This document shows, piece after piece, positions 29,234 through 39,135 of a stretch of 64,000 nucleotides of DNA. The DNA is taken from NCBI RefSeq assembly GCF_003046315.1, contig NZ_PZZP01000001.1:496001-560000 (forward strand), given 5' to 3'. The translations under genes and the position numbers were made by a program. The notes beneath the pieces were generated by a model. It did not search any database. It worked only from the letters and a program-made list of their open reading frames with translations, and was not told where the DNA came from. The first letter of the stretch is position 1. Every line of letters begins with the position of its first letter. The DNA comes from Desmospora activa DSM 45169 (GTDB lineage Bacteria > Bacillota > Bacilli > Thermoactinomycetales > DSM-45169).

Positions 29234-30520
29234 ATGGCAAAATGGATCGCTTTGGTGGCGATAATTGCGTTAGTGATCGCCGTCTCTTTTACCGGCCCCG
29301 ATTCCGGCGGGGCTGACGGCGATAACCATCTTACACTTTGGACATTTGTTGAGCAGCATGCAGAGTATTACAACGAAATGGCGGAGCGTTGGAATCAAAT
29401 GTATCCGGATCGACCGATTGTACTTCAGGTAGAGACGGTTCCTGATTTATCCAATAAACTGCAACTCTCCCTCTACACCGGTGTCGCTGCTCCCGATATC
29501 GCGGATATTGAGGTGAACTCCTTCCCCAACTTCTTGCGGGGAGAACCGCAACTGATTCCCTTAAACGATATCGTCGAACCGGTGAAGGAGCACTTTGTGG
29601 AGTCGCGCTTTGATATTTACAGCAAGGATGGAACCTATTACGGGGCTCCTTTTCATGTGGGTGCCACTGTGATGTATTACAACAAGGAGATCTTGGATCA
29701 AGCCCAGGTGAACCCCGACGACATCAAGACCTGGGATGATTTTGTCGAAGCGGGCAAACAGGTGAAGCAGGACACAGGTAAGCCGATGATTACGGTGGAC
29801 ACGTCTGATTTTATGTTGTTTCAACCGTTGGTGATCCAACAGGGATCCGATTTTCTCGATGAAAATGGAGAAGTGACCCTTGATGGTCCGGTTAATCTAC
29901 AAACCCTGCAGTTTATGCACGACTTGATCTATAAACATGAGATCGCTGTACCCACCCCTGGTGGCCAGCATCATGCGGAGGAATACTACGGATTTATGAA
30001 TCAGGGAGGAGCGGCTGCGATTCAGATGCCGCTGTGGTATATGGGGCGGTTTACCGACTTTATGCCGGATTTAAAGGGGAAGATGATCGTGCGTCCGATG
30101 CCCATCATGAAAGAAGGGGACGCCAAGTCAGTCGGGATGGGTGGCACGGGTACGGTTGTAACCAATCAAGCAAAAAACCCTGAACTGGCCAAGGATTTCT
30201 TAAGCTTTGCCAAGCTGTCCAAGGAAGCCAATATCGAGATCTGGAAACAACTCGGCTTTGATCCGCCGCGGTCGGAAGTGTGGAATGAACCGGCGTTTCA
30301 ACAGGAAAACAAGTATACCGAGTATTTTGGAAACGATCTCTACGATACCCTCATCAGTATCAAGGATGATATCCGCTCCCCCCACTTTGGATCATTATCG
30401 CCGCGGATCTATACAGCCGTCAACTCCCAGCTCCAGTTTAACGTGTTAAGACGAAACAGCCAGGCGCCGGAGGAAGCCTTAAACAAGGCAGCAGAGGAGA
30501 TGAGGAGTCTCAATCGATAA
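29234..30520 (+). CDS. araN: Arabino-oligosaccharide-binding protein AraN-like
   Basis: This 428-residue solute-binding protein of the extracellular family 1 sugar class (DNHLTLWTFVEQHAEYYNEM at the mature N-terminus) would feed the AraPQ permease. Position before araP-araQ supports AraN. Unlike a normal Gram-positive binding protein it has no lipobox Cys: the N-terminus is MAKWIALVAIIALVIAVSF followed by TGPDSGG, so it may be kept as an N-terminally membrane-anchored protein. AAGGAGG lies 11 bases ahead of ATG 29234. No cognate ATPase gene is here; in Bacillus MsmX is shared. Confidence 0.88.
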   Translation: MAKWIALVAIIALVIAVSFTGPDSGGADGDNHLTLWTFVEQHAEYYNEMAERWNQMYPDRPIVLQVETVPDLSNKLQLSLYTGVAAPDIADIEVNSFPNFLRGEPQLIPLNDIVEPVKEHFVESRFDIYSKDGTYYGAPFHVGATVMYYNKEILDQAQVNPDDIKTWDDFVEAGKQVKQDTGKPMITVDTSDFMLFQPLVIQQGSDFLDENGEVTLDGPVNLQTLQFMHDLIYKHEIAVPTPGGQHHAEEYYGFMNQGGAAAIQMPLWYMGRFTDFMPDLKGKMIVRPMPIMKEGDAKSVGMGGTGTVVTNQAKNPELAKDFLSFAKLSKEANIEIWKQLGFDPPRSEVWNEPAFQQENKYTEYFGNDLYDTLISIKDDIRSPHFGSLSPRIYTAVNSQLQFNVLRRNSQAPEEALNKAAEEMRSLNR

Positions 30521-30659
30521 GGGTGTTTTGCTATTCCTTTTTAGAAAGGAGGTACGGCAGGAGAAAAGATCGTTGTGTTGTGTCAGGACTCCATAAGGAG
30601 AGCAACATCGACATTCTACAACGCCAATGAATCTGGCAAAATCTCCTGTCTGAATCCCC
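30521..30659 (+). other. Leader-like gap before araP
   Basis: A 139-bp spacer inside the transporter operon holds a strong AAAGGAGGT (30546-30554) that faces no long open frame. It also has a short inverted repeat around CTCCATAAGGAG (30590-30601). No ribosome-binding site lies next to the araP ATG. The region may hold a short coupled leader peptide or control access to araP; this is unproven. Confidence 0.35.
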
Positions 30660-31601
30660 ATGAAAAACACGCTTGAACCGGCTCCCAACAAAACGGTGAA
30701 TCCCGAAAGATGGAAAATCGGAAATCTACTTTTCTCTCAGAAAACCGCTCCGTACCTATTTATCGCTCCCTTTGTTCTTTCGTTTCTACTCTTTTTCCTA
30801 TACCCAATCACCAATTCCGTCATCATGAGCTTCCAAGAGATTCTCCCGGGGGAGCGAACCTTCATCGGTCTGGAAAATTACTCCCGCTTATTGAACGATC
30901 ACTTTTACCGTGCACTCTACAATACCACCATCTACACCCTATTGACATTGATCATCTTAATTCCGATTCCATTGGTGCTGGCGGTCATCCTCAATTCAAA
31001 ACTTACCTTCGCCCGCAACTTCTTTAAATCGGCCCTGTTTATTCCCGCTCTCACCTCAACCGTAATCGCCGGGGTGATTTTCCGCCTGATGTTCGGCCAG
31101 CAAGATAGCGCATTGATGAACTCACTCTTGATCCAACTCGGTTTTTCTCCCCTACAATGGACCAATAACGCATATACAGCCATGTTTTTAATGGTGGCAC
31201 TGGCATCGTGGAAATGGATTGGAATCAATATCCTCTATTTTTTGGCCGCTTTACAAAGCATCTCCAAGGATTTGTATGAAGCTGCCGCCATCGATGGTGC
31301 CGGGCCTTGGACGCAATTTAGGCGTATTACCCTTCCGCTGTTAAAACCGGTGACGGTGTTTGTAGTAACCATCAGTATCATCGGTGGCATTCGCATGTTT
31401 GAGGAGAGTTACATCTTTTGGGGAGCTTCTTCCCCCGCAGATATCGGTCTGACGCTATCGGTCTATCTCTATCAGCAAGGGTTTGACTATTTCGACCTTG
31501 GCTTTGGGGCGGCGATCGGTCTCGTCATACTGTTCATTACACTCGTCTTTAATCTTATTCAGTGGAAGTTTTTCGGCTTATTTAAAAAGGAGGAGGATTG
31601 A
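30660..31601 (+). CDS. araP: Arabino-oligosaccharide ABC permease AraP
   Basis: This 313-residue membrane permease has six transmembrane helices and the binding-protein-dependent EAA loop near YEAAAIDGAGPWTQFRRITLP, which contacts the ATPase. The N-terminus (KKT/TAPYLFIAPFVLSFLLFFLYPI region) closely follows Bacillus AraP. ATG 30660 is the best start by length, but no ribosome-binding site precedes it. Translation may be weak, coupled or leader-controlled. One base separates it from the araQ start codon. Confidence 0.92.
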   Translation: MKNTLEPAPNKTVNPERWKIGNLLFSQKTAPYLFIAPFVLSFLLFFLYPITNSVIMSFQEILPGERTFIGLENYSRLLNDHFYRALYNTTIYTLLTLIILIPIPLVLAVILNSKLTFARNFFKSALFIPALTSTVIAGVIFRLMFGQQDSALMNSLLIQLGFSPLQWTNNAYTAMFLMVALASWKWIGINILYFLAALQSISKDLYEAAAIDGAGPWTQFRRITLPLLKPVTVFVVTISIIGGIRMFEESYIFWGASSPADIGLTLSVYLYQQGFDYFDLGFGAAIGLVILFITLVFNLIQWKFFGLFKKEED

Positions 31602-31602
31602 C

Positions 31603-32457
31603 ATGGACGATCGACAGTCCAAAGGTGGGAAGCGGTTATTTCAAATCGGCTCACTCTTGTTGTTGGCCGTGTTTACCTTCCTAGCTCTCTTTCCCTTTTA
31701 CGCTTTGCTCTTAGCTTCTTTTAAACCGGTTACCGAGCTGTTGCGCTTTGGGTTGAACCTAAAGCTGCAGCCGGAATTGTTGAGTTGGGATAACTATCGC
31801 TATCTCTTCAGCGATGCCGCGCAAAAGTATCTCACGTGGTACAAGAACAGTGTGCTGGTTACCGCGTTGGCCACCCTTATTACGCTGTTTTTCTCCTCGA
31901 TGGTGGGTTATGCCTTAGCCATTTACCAATTTCGAGGGAAAAACGTGATCCTCACGCTGATCTTGGTGATGTTGATGGTTCCGGGGGAGATTTTGTTGCT
32001 GCCCCTGTTTGAGCAGACGATCGCTCTCGGTCTGATCGACACCTACTGGGGCGTGATTCTTCCCGCGGCGGTCGCTCCCTTTGTGGTGTTCTTCTTTCGC
32101 CAATACGCCTTGGGGCTGCCGCGGGAATTGTTGGACGCCGCTCGCATCGACGGCTGCTCTGAATTTGGGATTTTCTTCCGAATCATGGCCCCGCTGATGG
32201 CTCCCGCCTTTGGGGCGATGGGGATTTTGACCGCTTTAGGCGCCTGGAACAACTTTATGTGGCCTTTAATCGTTCTGCGCAGCGAGGAAATGTATACGCT
32301 TCCAATCGGCTTGTACGGACTGTTAACCCCGTATGGAAACAACTACAACATCTTAATCTCCGGATCGGTGCTCACGATCTTGCCGATTATTATCCTGTTT
32401 CTCTTCTTCCAACGCTTCTTTATCTCGGGGATGACGCTTGGCGGAGTGAAACAGTGA
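31603..32457 (+). CDS. araQ: Arabino-oligosaccharide ABC permease AraQ
   Basis: This 284-residue second permease of the importer has six transmembrane helices, the typical PFYALLLASFKP near residue 30, and the EAA loop LLDAARIDGCSEFGIFFRI. ATG 31603 follows AAAAGGAGGAGG; the frame is open upstream inside araP but without a site. Length matches AraQ (281 in Bacillus). With AraN and AraP it imports arabinan fragments released by the secreted arabinanase at 34166. Confidence 0.94.
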   Translation: MDDRQSKGGKRLFQIGSLLLLAVFTFLALFPFYALLLASFKPVTELLRFGLNLKLQPELLSWDNYRYLFSDAAQKYLTWYKNSVLVTALATLITLFFSSMVGYALAIYQFRGKNVILTLILVMLMVPGEILLLPLFEQTIALGLIDTYWGVILPAAVAPFVVFFFRQYALGLPRELLDAARIDGCSEFGIFFRIMAPLMAPAFGAMGILTALGAWNNFMWPLIVLRSEEMYTLPIGLYGLLTPYGNNYNILISGSVLTILPIIILFLFFQRFFISGMTLGGVKQ

Positions 32458-32613
32458 TATACCGGGCGATACTCGTCACACATTGTTTGATCAGGGACCG
32501 AAGTGACTGCACGAAGCTTTTGGTGAGTGTAGGGAACGACGACCCTGTTATAGGGTCAAGTGATGCGGCGCTAGTAAACCATCAAATACCAATATAAGAA
32601 AGTGGGGAAAACA

Positions 32614-33963
<1,350 letters not shown>

Positions 33964-34165
33964 TATTTTCGTGCTTGGAGAAAGAGGTTATGAGCAATAA
34001 AAACGCCCTACAGATGAGTCTTTAACTTATCTGGGGGAAGACGAGAGCGATAGTTCATGGCTACTGGTGCTGGAATGCATTGGAGCAGGGATGGACAATT
34101 CGCCCCGGTGATAAGAGAACGATAGGCGTAAATCGAGTACAAAAATAAAAAGGGAGGAAATGTAG

Positions 34166-35659
34166 ATGGGTAACCGTTTATGGCGAAAGTTGATCATCGT
34201 TTTGTTGATCACCGCTTTCCTCTTTCCGCAATCACTATCGGCCCACAGCGAGAAACAGGGAGCAGCGGTGAATGAACAAAAGGATCAATCGCCTTTTCGG
34301 CCCCCTGTGTTTCAAGAAGCTTCGGTTCATGACCCTTCCGTTATCCGGGTCAATGATACGTTTTATGTATTTGGTTCTCATCTTGCGGCGGCCAAGACGG
34401 ATGACTGGATGCGTTGGGAAACGATCGCTTCTGGGGTTGATGACAAAAATAAATTGATTCCAAACGTCAAAGAAGAATTAAAAGAAACCTTTGACTGGGC
34501 AGAGACGGATACGTTGTGGGCGCCGGATGTGATTCAATTGGAAGACGGCCGCTTCTATCTCTATTACAACGCTTGTCGCGGAGATTCCCCAAGGTCCGCG
34601 CTCGGGGTTGCGGTCGCCGACGATATCGAAGGGCCGTATCGGGATCAGGGTATTATTTTAAAATCGGGGATGTGGGGGGAACCCAGTGAGGACGGGACCA
34701 TTTACGATGCAAGAATTCACCCCAATGTAGTCGACCCTGATGCTTTCTTTGATAAGGAAGGGAACTTTTGGATGGTTTATGGCTCCTATTCCGGTGGTAT
34801 TTTTATCTTGAAAATGGACCCGGAGACAGGTAAGCCCCTTCCTGGGCAAGGATACGGCAAAAAATTGACCGGCGGAAATCACAGCAGAATCGAAGGGCCC
34901 TATATTCAGTACAGTCCGGACACCGACTATTATTACTTGTTTCTATCTTTTGGTGGCCTGGATGCCAACGGCGGTTACAACATCCGTGTCGCCCGTTCCA
35001 AAAACCCGGACGGCCCCTACTATGATGCAGAAGGAAACAATATGATCGATGTGAAGGCGGATCCGGATCAACCCCTTTTTGACGATCGTTCGATTGAACC
35101 TTACGGCGTTAAACTGATGGGCAACTTCCGTTTCCAAGGAAACGATGGTCCCGCTACCGGCTATGTTTCTCCAGGGCACAATTCTACCTACTATGATCCA
35201 GACACGGACCAATATTTTTTGATTTTCCATACGCGCTTTCCTGAAAGAGGGGAGGAACATGAGGTCCGGGTCCATCCTATGTTTATCAATGAACAGGGAT
35301 GGCCGGTGGTCGCCCCCTATCGGTATAGCGGGGAAACGGTTGCAGAAGTGTCGCCAGCAGATGTGATCGGCGATTATCAACTGATCAACCATGGCAAAGA
35401 TATCTCCACCGATATCAAGGAATCGAAAAGCATTCGGCTGGAATCGAACGGCACCATATCCGGCGAAGTTAATGGAAAATGGAAAAAAACCGGCCCCTAC
35501 ACGGTTAAGCTGACGGTCGATCAAGCCGTCTACCATGGTGTGTTCCTGCGCCAATGGGATCCGGTGAGTGAACGTGAGGTCATGACAGTTAGCGCGCTAT
35601 CGAAGGAAGGGGTTGCAATTTGGGGCAGCCGAATCATAGACAGAGAAGTGATGGATTGA
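34166..35659 (+). CDS. abnB: Secreted endo-1,5-alpha-L-arabinanase, GH43
   Basis: This 497-residue exported enzyme cuts the arabinan backbone outside the cell. A signal peptide (cleavage after SLSA, ~26) precedes a five-bladed propeller with the three GH43 acids: Asp in SVHDPSV (~55), Asp in NVVDPDAFF and Glu in SRIEGPYI. A C-terminal beta domain (~390-497) follows, as in the larger AbnB-type enzymes, and length matches that type. GGGAGG lies eight bases before ATG 34166. Products would be imported by AraNPQ and finished by AbfA. Confidence 0.93.
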   Translation: MGNRLWRKLIIVLLITAFLFPQSLSAHSEKQGAAVNEQKDQSPFRPPVFQEASVHDPSVIRVNDTFYVFGSHLAAAKTDDWMRWETIASGVDDKNKLIPNVKEELKETFDWAETDTLWAPDVIQLEDGRFYLYYNACRGDSPRSALGVAVADDIEGPYRDQGIILKSGMWGEPSEDGTIYDARIHPNVVDPDAFFDKEGNFWMVYGSYSGGIFILKMDPETGKPLPGQGYGKKLTGGNHSRIEGPYIQYSPDTDYYYLFLSFGGLDANGGYNIRVARSKNPDGPYYDAEGNNMIDVKADPDQPLFDDRSIEPYGVKLMGNFRFQGNDGPATGYVSPGHNSTYYDPDTDQYFLIFHTRFPERGEEHEVRVHPMFINEQGWPVVAPYRYSGETVAEVSPADVIGDYQLINHGKDISTDIKESKSIRLESNGTISGEVNGKWKKTGPYTVKLTVDQAVYHGVFLRQWDPVSEREVMTVSALSKEGVAIWGSRIIDREVMD

Positions 35660-35676
35660 GGTTTACCGTAATATAC

Positions 35677-35741
35677 TCACCCCTTCAAGTAGCTACAGGA
35701 AAGATTCCCTGTAAACCGAACTACTTTGAAGGGGTGATTTT
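35677..35741 (+). promoter_or_regulatory. Long hairpin sequestering the araC-type gene's ribosome-binding site
   Basis: The 16-bp arms (35677-35692 and 35721-35737, one bulged A) enclose a second stem (TACAGG/CCTGTA). The right arm contains AAGGGGTGA, the only ribosome-binding site of the gene at 35742. The hairpin could terminate the abnB transcript, and if read through it would hide the start site. A translational switch is possible. Confidence 0.7.
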
Positions 35742-36554
35742 ATGGCGAAGATGAATCAAACACATACACAAGCGATTCGACTATATGAAAATAAACATAA
35801 GGAAGGAAACAGTGTTAAAAACCATTACCACCAAACCCATCAAATCCTATATGTATTAGAAGGGAAGGGCAGTTGTACGATTGTACAAGACCAATATTCC
35901 TTATCCCAGGATACGATGGTGGTGATTGCTCCCTTTACCAACCATTCGATTCGTGCCGACTCAAAGATGACGGTATTGGTGCTTGAATTTAATGAAAGGG
36001 CACTAGCATCATCCGAACGAGAGCAATTGGTCTCTAGAGTTTTTCAGCACTCCCGTGTCATCCCGGTAAACCTGTTTGAGAGCAGCGAGTTAAGGCAGTT
36101 GTTGCGAAAGATGCTATATGAACAATCACGCGAAGATTCGCTACAGTTTTTGGCGATGCGGATTTTTTTGGCTGAGATTTTATTTGTACTTGTACGGTCG
36201 CAACAAACCGCTCATATCAAGGATACCAATGCCTTACGGGTGGAATGGTTACGCAATTATATTGAAACCCATTACTTTGAAATTAAGAGCGCCACCGATA
36301 TCGCCAACAAAATGGGGATGAGCACGCGCTATATCCATCGTATTTTTAAAGAACACAACAAGAAGACACCGATGCAATATTTAACGGAAGTCCGATTGGA
36401 TCGGACAAAGAAGATGCTGATCGAAACCGATAAAGATGTTGTCTCCATCTGCTTTGAAGTCGGGTTTGAGTCGGTTTCTACCTTTTATCGCTTGTTTAAA
36501 AAGCATGTGGGCATGCCGCCCCATATGTACCGTACTTCTCATAGGGAGATTTGA
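35742..36554 (+). CDS. AraC family transcriptional regulator
   Basis: This 270-residue regulator has an N-terminal cupin sugar-sensing domain (HHQTHQILYVLEGKG, ~30-45) and two C-terminal helix-turn-helix units (ATDIANKMGMSTRYIHRIFKE and VVSICFEVGFESVSTFYRLFKK). AraC-type activators with this layout respond to sugars and bind direct repeats beside the -35. Two downstream promoter regions (36696-36734 and 42403-42440) share a bipartite sequence, the best candidate for its binding site. Translation starts at ATG 35742 inside or just beyond a strong hairpin. It probably activates the Gfo/Idh and rhamnogalacturonan operons. Confidence 0.9.
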   Translation: MAKMNQTHTQAIRLYENKHKEGNSVKNHYHQTHQILYVLEGKGSCTIVQDQYSLSQDTMVVIAPFTNHSIRADSKMTVLVLEFNERALASSEREQLVSRVFQHSRVIPVNLFESSELRQLLRKMLYEQSREDSLQFLAMRIFLAEILFVLVRSQQTAHIKDTNALRVEWLRNYIETHYFEIKSATDIANKMGMSTRYIHRIFKEHNKKTPMQYLTEVRLDRTKKMLIETDKDVVSICFEVGFESVSTFYRLFKKHVGMPPHMYRTSHREI

Positions 36555-36695
36555 AAGCGAGGTGATTTGGTTGTATCATCTCATTCTCCAAATGCGAAAA
36601 AAACGAACACTATACTGTACAAGCTACGCCTCCTCATTTCATTTCCCTCCTCTCACTGTAATTGATTGAACAATTGACCCGTTTTACCGCTTTTG

Positions 36696-36734
36696 TTCCG
36701 ATATTGAGATGATCATTCCTGATCTAATAAGACG
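36696..36734 (+). promoter_or_regulatory. Shared bipartite motif, copy 1 (candidate AraC-type site)
   Basis: TTCCGATATTGAGA, then ATTCC, then TAATAAGACG in a 39-bp span, about 60 bp before the first gene of the Gfo/Idh operon. The same three blocks recur at 42403-42440 with nearly the same spacing. Confidence 0.65.
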
Positions 36735-36791
36735 GCGTCTCTTCCATTGACTATGATGGGGTTACCTTATGAAGCAGAAGGGTGATTGGAT

Positions 36792-37943
36792 ATGTCTGTA
36801 CATCGATTAGGGATTATTATGAATGGCGTCACGGGCCGGATGGGGACCAACCAGCATCTGATCCGCTCCATCGTCGCTATTCGGGAACAGGGCGGTGTTC
36901 AGCTGGGAGATGGAGAGGTGCTGATGCCGGACCCCGTGCTGGTTGGTCGGAATGAGAATAAGCTAAAGGCTTTGGCGGAGAAGTACGATCTTCCCCATTG
37001 GAGTACCAACCTGGAGAAGTATTTGGCTGATTCCGATTATCCGATTTATTTTGATGCGCAAACGACCAATCGTCGCGCGGATGGTGTGCGACAAGCGATC
37101 CATGCCGGTAAGCATATCTACTGTGAAAAACCGACGGCGACCAGTTTAAGCGAGTCGTTGGAGTTAGCGCGTCTAGCAAAATCGTCAGGGGTGAAAAACG
37201 GCGTTGTCCAGGATAAGCTGTTTCTTCCCGGCCTATTAAAGTTGAAGCGCTTACTTGATGCCGGTTTCTTCGGTAAAATCCTGTCGGTCCGGCTGGAGTT
37301 TGGTTATTGGGTTTTTGAAGGGGATTGGCAAGTGGGGCAACGGCCTTCTTGGAACTACCGTAAAGAAGACGGCGGCGGTATCATTGTTGATATGTTTCCT
37401 CATTGGCGCTATATCCTGGATAATCTCTTCGGTCCGGTTCGCTCCGTCTCTTGCCTCGGGGTGACCCATATTCCGCAACGCATGGATGAAAACGGGAAAC
37501 CGTATGGCTGTACCGCTGATGATGCGGCTTATGCGACATTGCTGTTAGAGGACGGGATCATTGTCCAGGCCAACTCATCCTGGGCGGTGCGGGTAAACCG
37601 GGATGACCTTTTGACGATTCAGGTGGACGGTGTGGAAGGAAGTGCGGTGGCAGGTTTACGTGACTGTAAAGTGCAGCATCGGGTCAATACCCCGAAGCCG
37701 GTATGGAATCCGGATATCGAAAATCCCTTTGATTTTCAGGATGATTGGCAAGTTGTGCCGAATAACGCTGTGTTTGATAACGCTTTTAAAATCCAGTGGG
37801 AAATGTTCTTAAAACATGTCTTTCGCAATGATCCCTTCCCGTGGGATTTGCTGGAGGGCGCCAAGGGTACGCAACTGTCCGAATTAGGACTGCAATCCTG
37901 GCGGGAAAAGCGCTGGATCGATGTACCGGATCTCACCGTTTAG
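36792..37943 (+). CDS. Gfo/Idh/MocA family oxidoreductase
   Basis: This 383-residue NAD(P)-dependent dehydrogenase is probably active on a sugar or sugar derivative. It has an N-terminal Rossmann fold, the EKP motif (YCEKPTATS, ~110) whose Lys is catalytic, and a C-terminal beta-sheet substrate domain. ATG 36792 lies eight bases after AAGGGTG. It starts an operon with the DUF993 gene, a TIM-barrel isomerase-like gene and a second Gfo/Idh gene. The set suggests oxidation of a glycoside or sugar acid to a keto intermediate followed by carbon-carbon or C-O cleavage; the substrate is unknown. Confidence 0.85.
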   Translation: MSVHRLGIIMNGVTGRMGTNQHLIRSIVAIREQGGVQLGDGEVLMPDPVLVGRNENKLKALAEKYDLPHWSTNLEKYLADSDYPIYFDAQTTNRRADGVRQAIHAGKHIYCEKPTATSLSESLELARLAKSSGVKNGVVQDKLFLPGLLKLKRLLDAGFFGKILSVRLEFGYWVFEGDWQVGQRPSWNYRKEDGGGIIVDMFPHWRYILDNLFGPVRSVSCLGVTHIPQRMDENGKPYGCTADDAAYATLLLEDGIIVQANSSWAVRVNRDDLLTIQVDGVEGSAVAGLRDCKVQHRVNTPKPVWNPDIENPFDFQDDWQVVPNNAVFDNAFKIQWEMFLKHVFRNDPFPWDLLEGAKGTQLSELGLQSWREKRWIDVPDLTV

Positions 37944-37956
37944 GAGGGAAAATCGG

Positions 37957-39123
37957 ATGGCTTATACGTTAAAGTTGCCGCGTCAAGGAGGTTCCCTTTA
38001 TCCCTATCGGTTAAAGGGTGATACCCCTGTAACGCTCCCACAAAAGAAATCCTTTCATAAACGGACGGCCTTTGCAGCGGCTCATGTCGTTTGTGACCCC
38101 TTTACCGACGCCGACCCGGTTACCAATCCCCACATCGACTGGGAGGCGACATTACAATATCGCCATTATTTGTGGTCGTTGGGATTGGCCGTTGCAGAGG
38201 CGATGGATACAGCCCAGCGTGGAATGGGCCTTCATTGGGAACAGGCGCGGGAGCTGATCCGTCGCTCTGTTAAGGAAGCGCATGCAGTGGGCGGCCGGAT
38301 CGCCTGTGGTGTCGGTACGGATCAGCTGGAACCTTCTGCTGCGGTGACCTTGGCCGATGTGGAGCGGGCGTATGAAGAACAGTGTGAATGGGTGGAAGCG
38401 GCAGGAGGGCAGATCATTCTGATGGCGAGCCGGGCGTTGGCCGCCTGTGCCAAAGGGCCGGAAGATTATGAACAGGTATATGGAAACCTGCTCCGTCGCG
38501 TTTCCAGACCGGTGATTTTACATTGGCTTGGCGAGATGTTCGATCCCAAACTAAAGGGATATTGGGGGCATGAAAATCCGGATGAGGCGATGAAAGTATG
38601 TTTACGGGTGATCCATGAAAACCCGCAAAAAGTGGACGGCATTAAAATCTCCTTGCTTGATGCGGACGCGGAGATTCGGATGCGCCGCCTGCTTCCGGAA
38701 CATGTGCGGATGTATACCGGGGATGATTTTCATTATCCTTCCTTGATTCGCGGTGATGAACACGGATACAGTCATGCCTTACTCGGCATCTTTGATGGGA
38801 TTGCACCGGCGGCGGCGACGGCACTGGAAGCACTGGATGAAGGGAATCTCAATCGCTATGATGCCGTCATGGAAAAAACAGTTCCCCTGTCCCGCCATAT
38901 CTTTCAACAGCCGACCTATGCCTATAAAACAGGAATCGTCTTTCTCGCTTATCTCAATGGACACCAATCGCACTTTCGCATGATTGGGGGAGCGGAAGGG
39001 CATCGCTCGGTGATTCATCTGGCGAAAATGTTTGAGTTGGCCGATCAGGCAGGGGTTTTACTCCAGCCGGAGCTTGCAGTGGAACGGATGCGTCTTGTTT
39101 TAGCTCAAGTCGGGATTCGATAG
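37957..39123 (+). CDS. DUF993 family protein, DHDPS-like aldolase fold
   Basis: This 388-residue protein belongs to the DUF993 family, related to the dihydrodipicolinate synthase/N-acetylneuraminate lyase TIM barrels. A Lys in VDGIKIS (~230) is placed where these enzymes form a Schiff base, which suggests a retro-aldol or dehydration step; this is inference. ATG 37957 follows TAGGAGGG and the gene begins 13 bp after the upstream dehydrogenase. The family is commonly found with Gfo/Idh and sugar isomerase genes, as here. No activity has been assigned to my knowledge. Confidence 0.82.
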   Translation: MAYTLKLPRQGGSLYPYRLKGDTPVTLPQKKSFHKRTAFAAAHVVCDPFTDADPVTNPHIDWEATLQYRHYLWSLGLAVAEAMDTAQRGMGLHWEQARELIRRSVKEAHAVGGRIACGVGTDQLEPSAAVTLADVERAYEEQCEWVEAAGGQIILMASRALAACAKGPEDYEQVYGNLLRRVSRPVILHWLGEMFDPKLKGYWGHENPDEAMKVCLRVIHENPQKVDGIKISLLDADAEIRMRRLLPEHVRMYTGDDFHYPSLIRGDEHGYSHALLGIFDGIAPAAATALEALDEGNLNRYDAVMEKTVPLSRHIFQQPTYAYKTGIVFLAYLNGHQSHFRMIGGAEGHRSVIHLAKMFELADQAGVLLQPELAVERMRLVLAQVGIR

Positions 39124-39135
39124 GAGGAAGCGCGA

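Noticed and set aside
35872-35892. TTGTACGATTGTACAAG-like sequence resembling an AraR box
   Set aside because: Lies within the coding sequence of the AraC-type regulator, spacing differs from the three real boxes, and no promoter is near.
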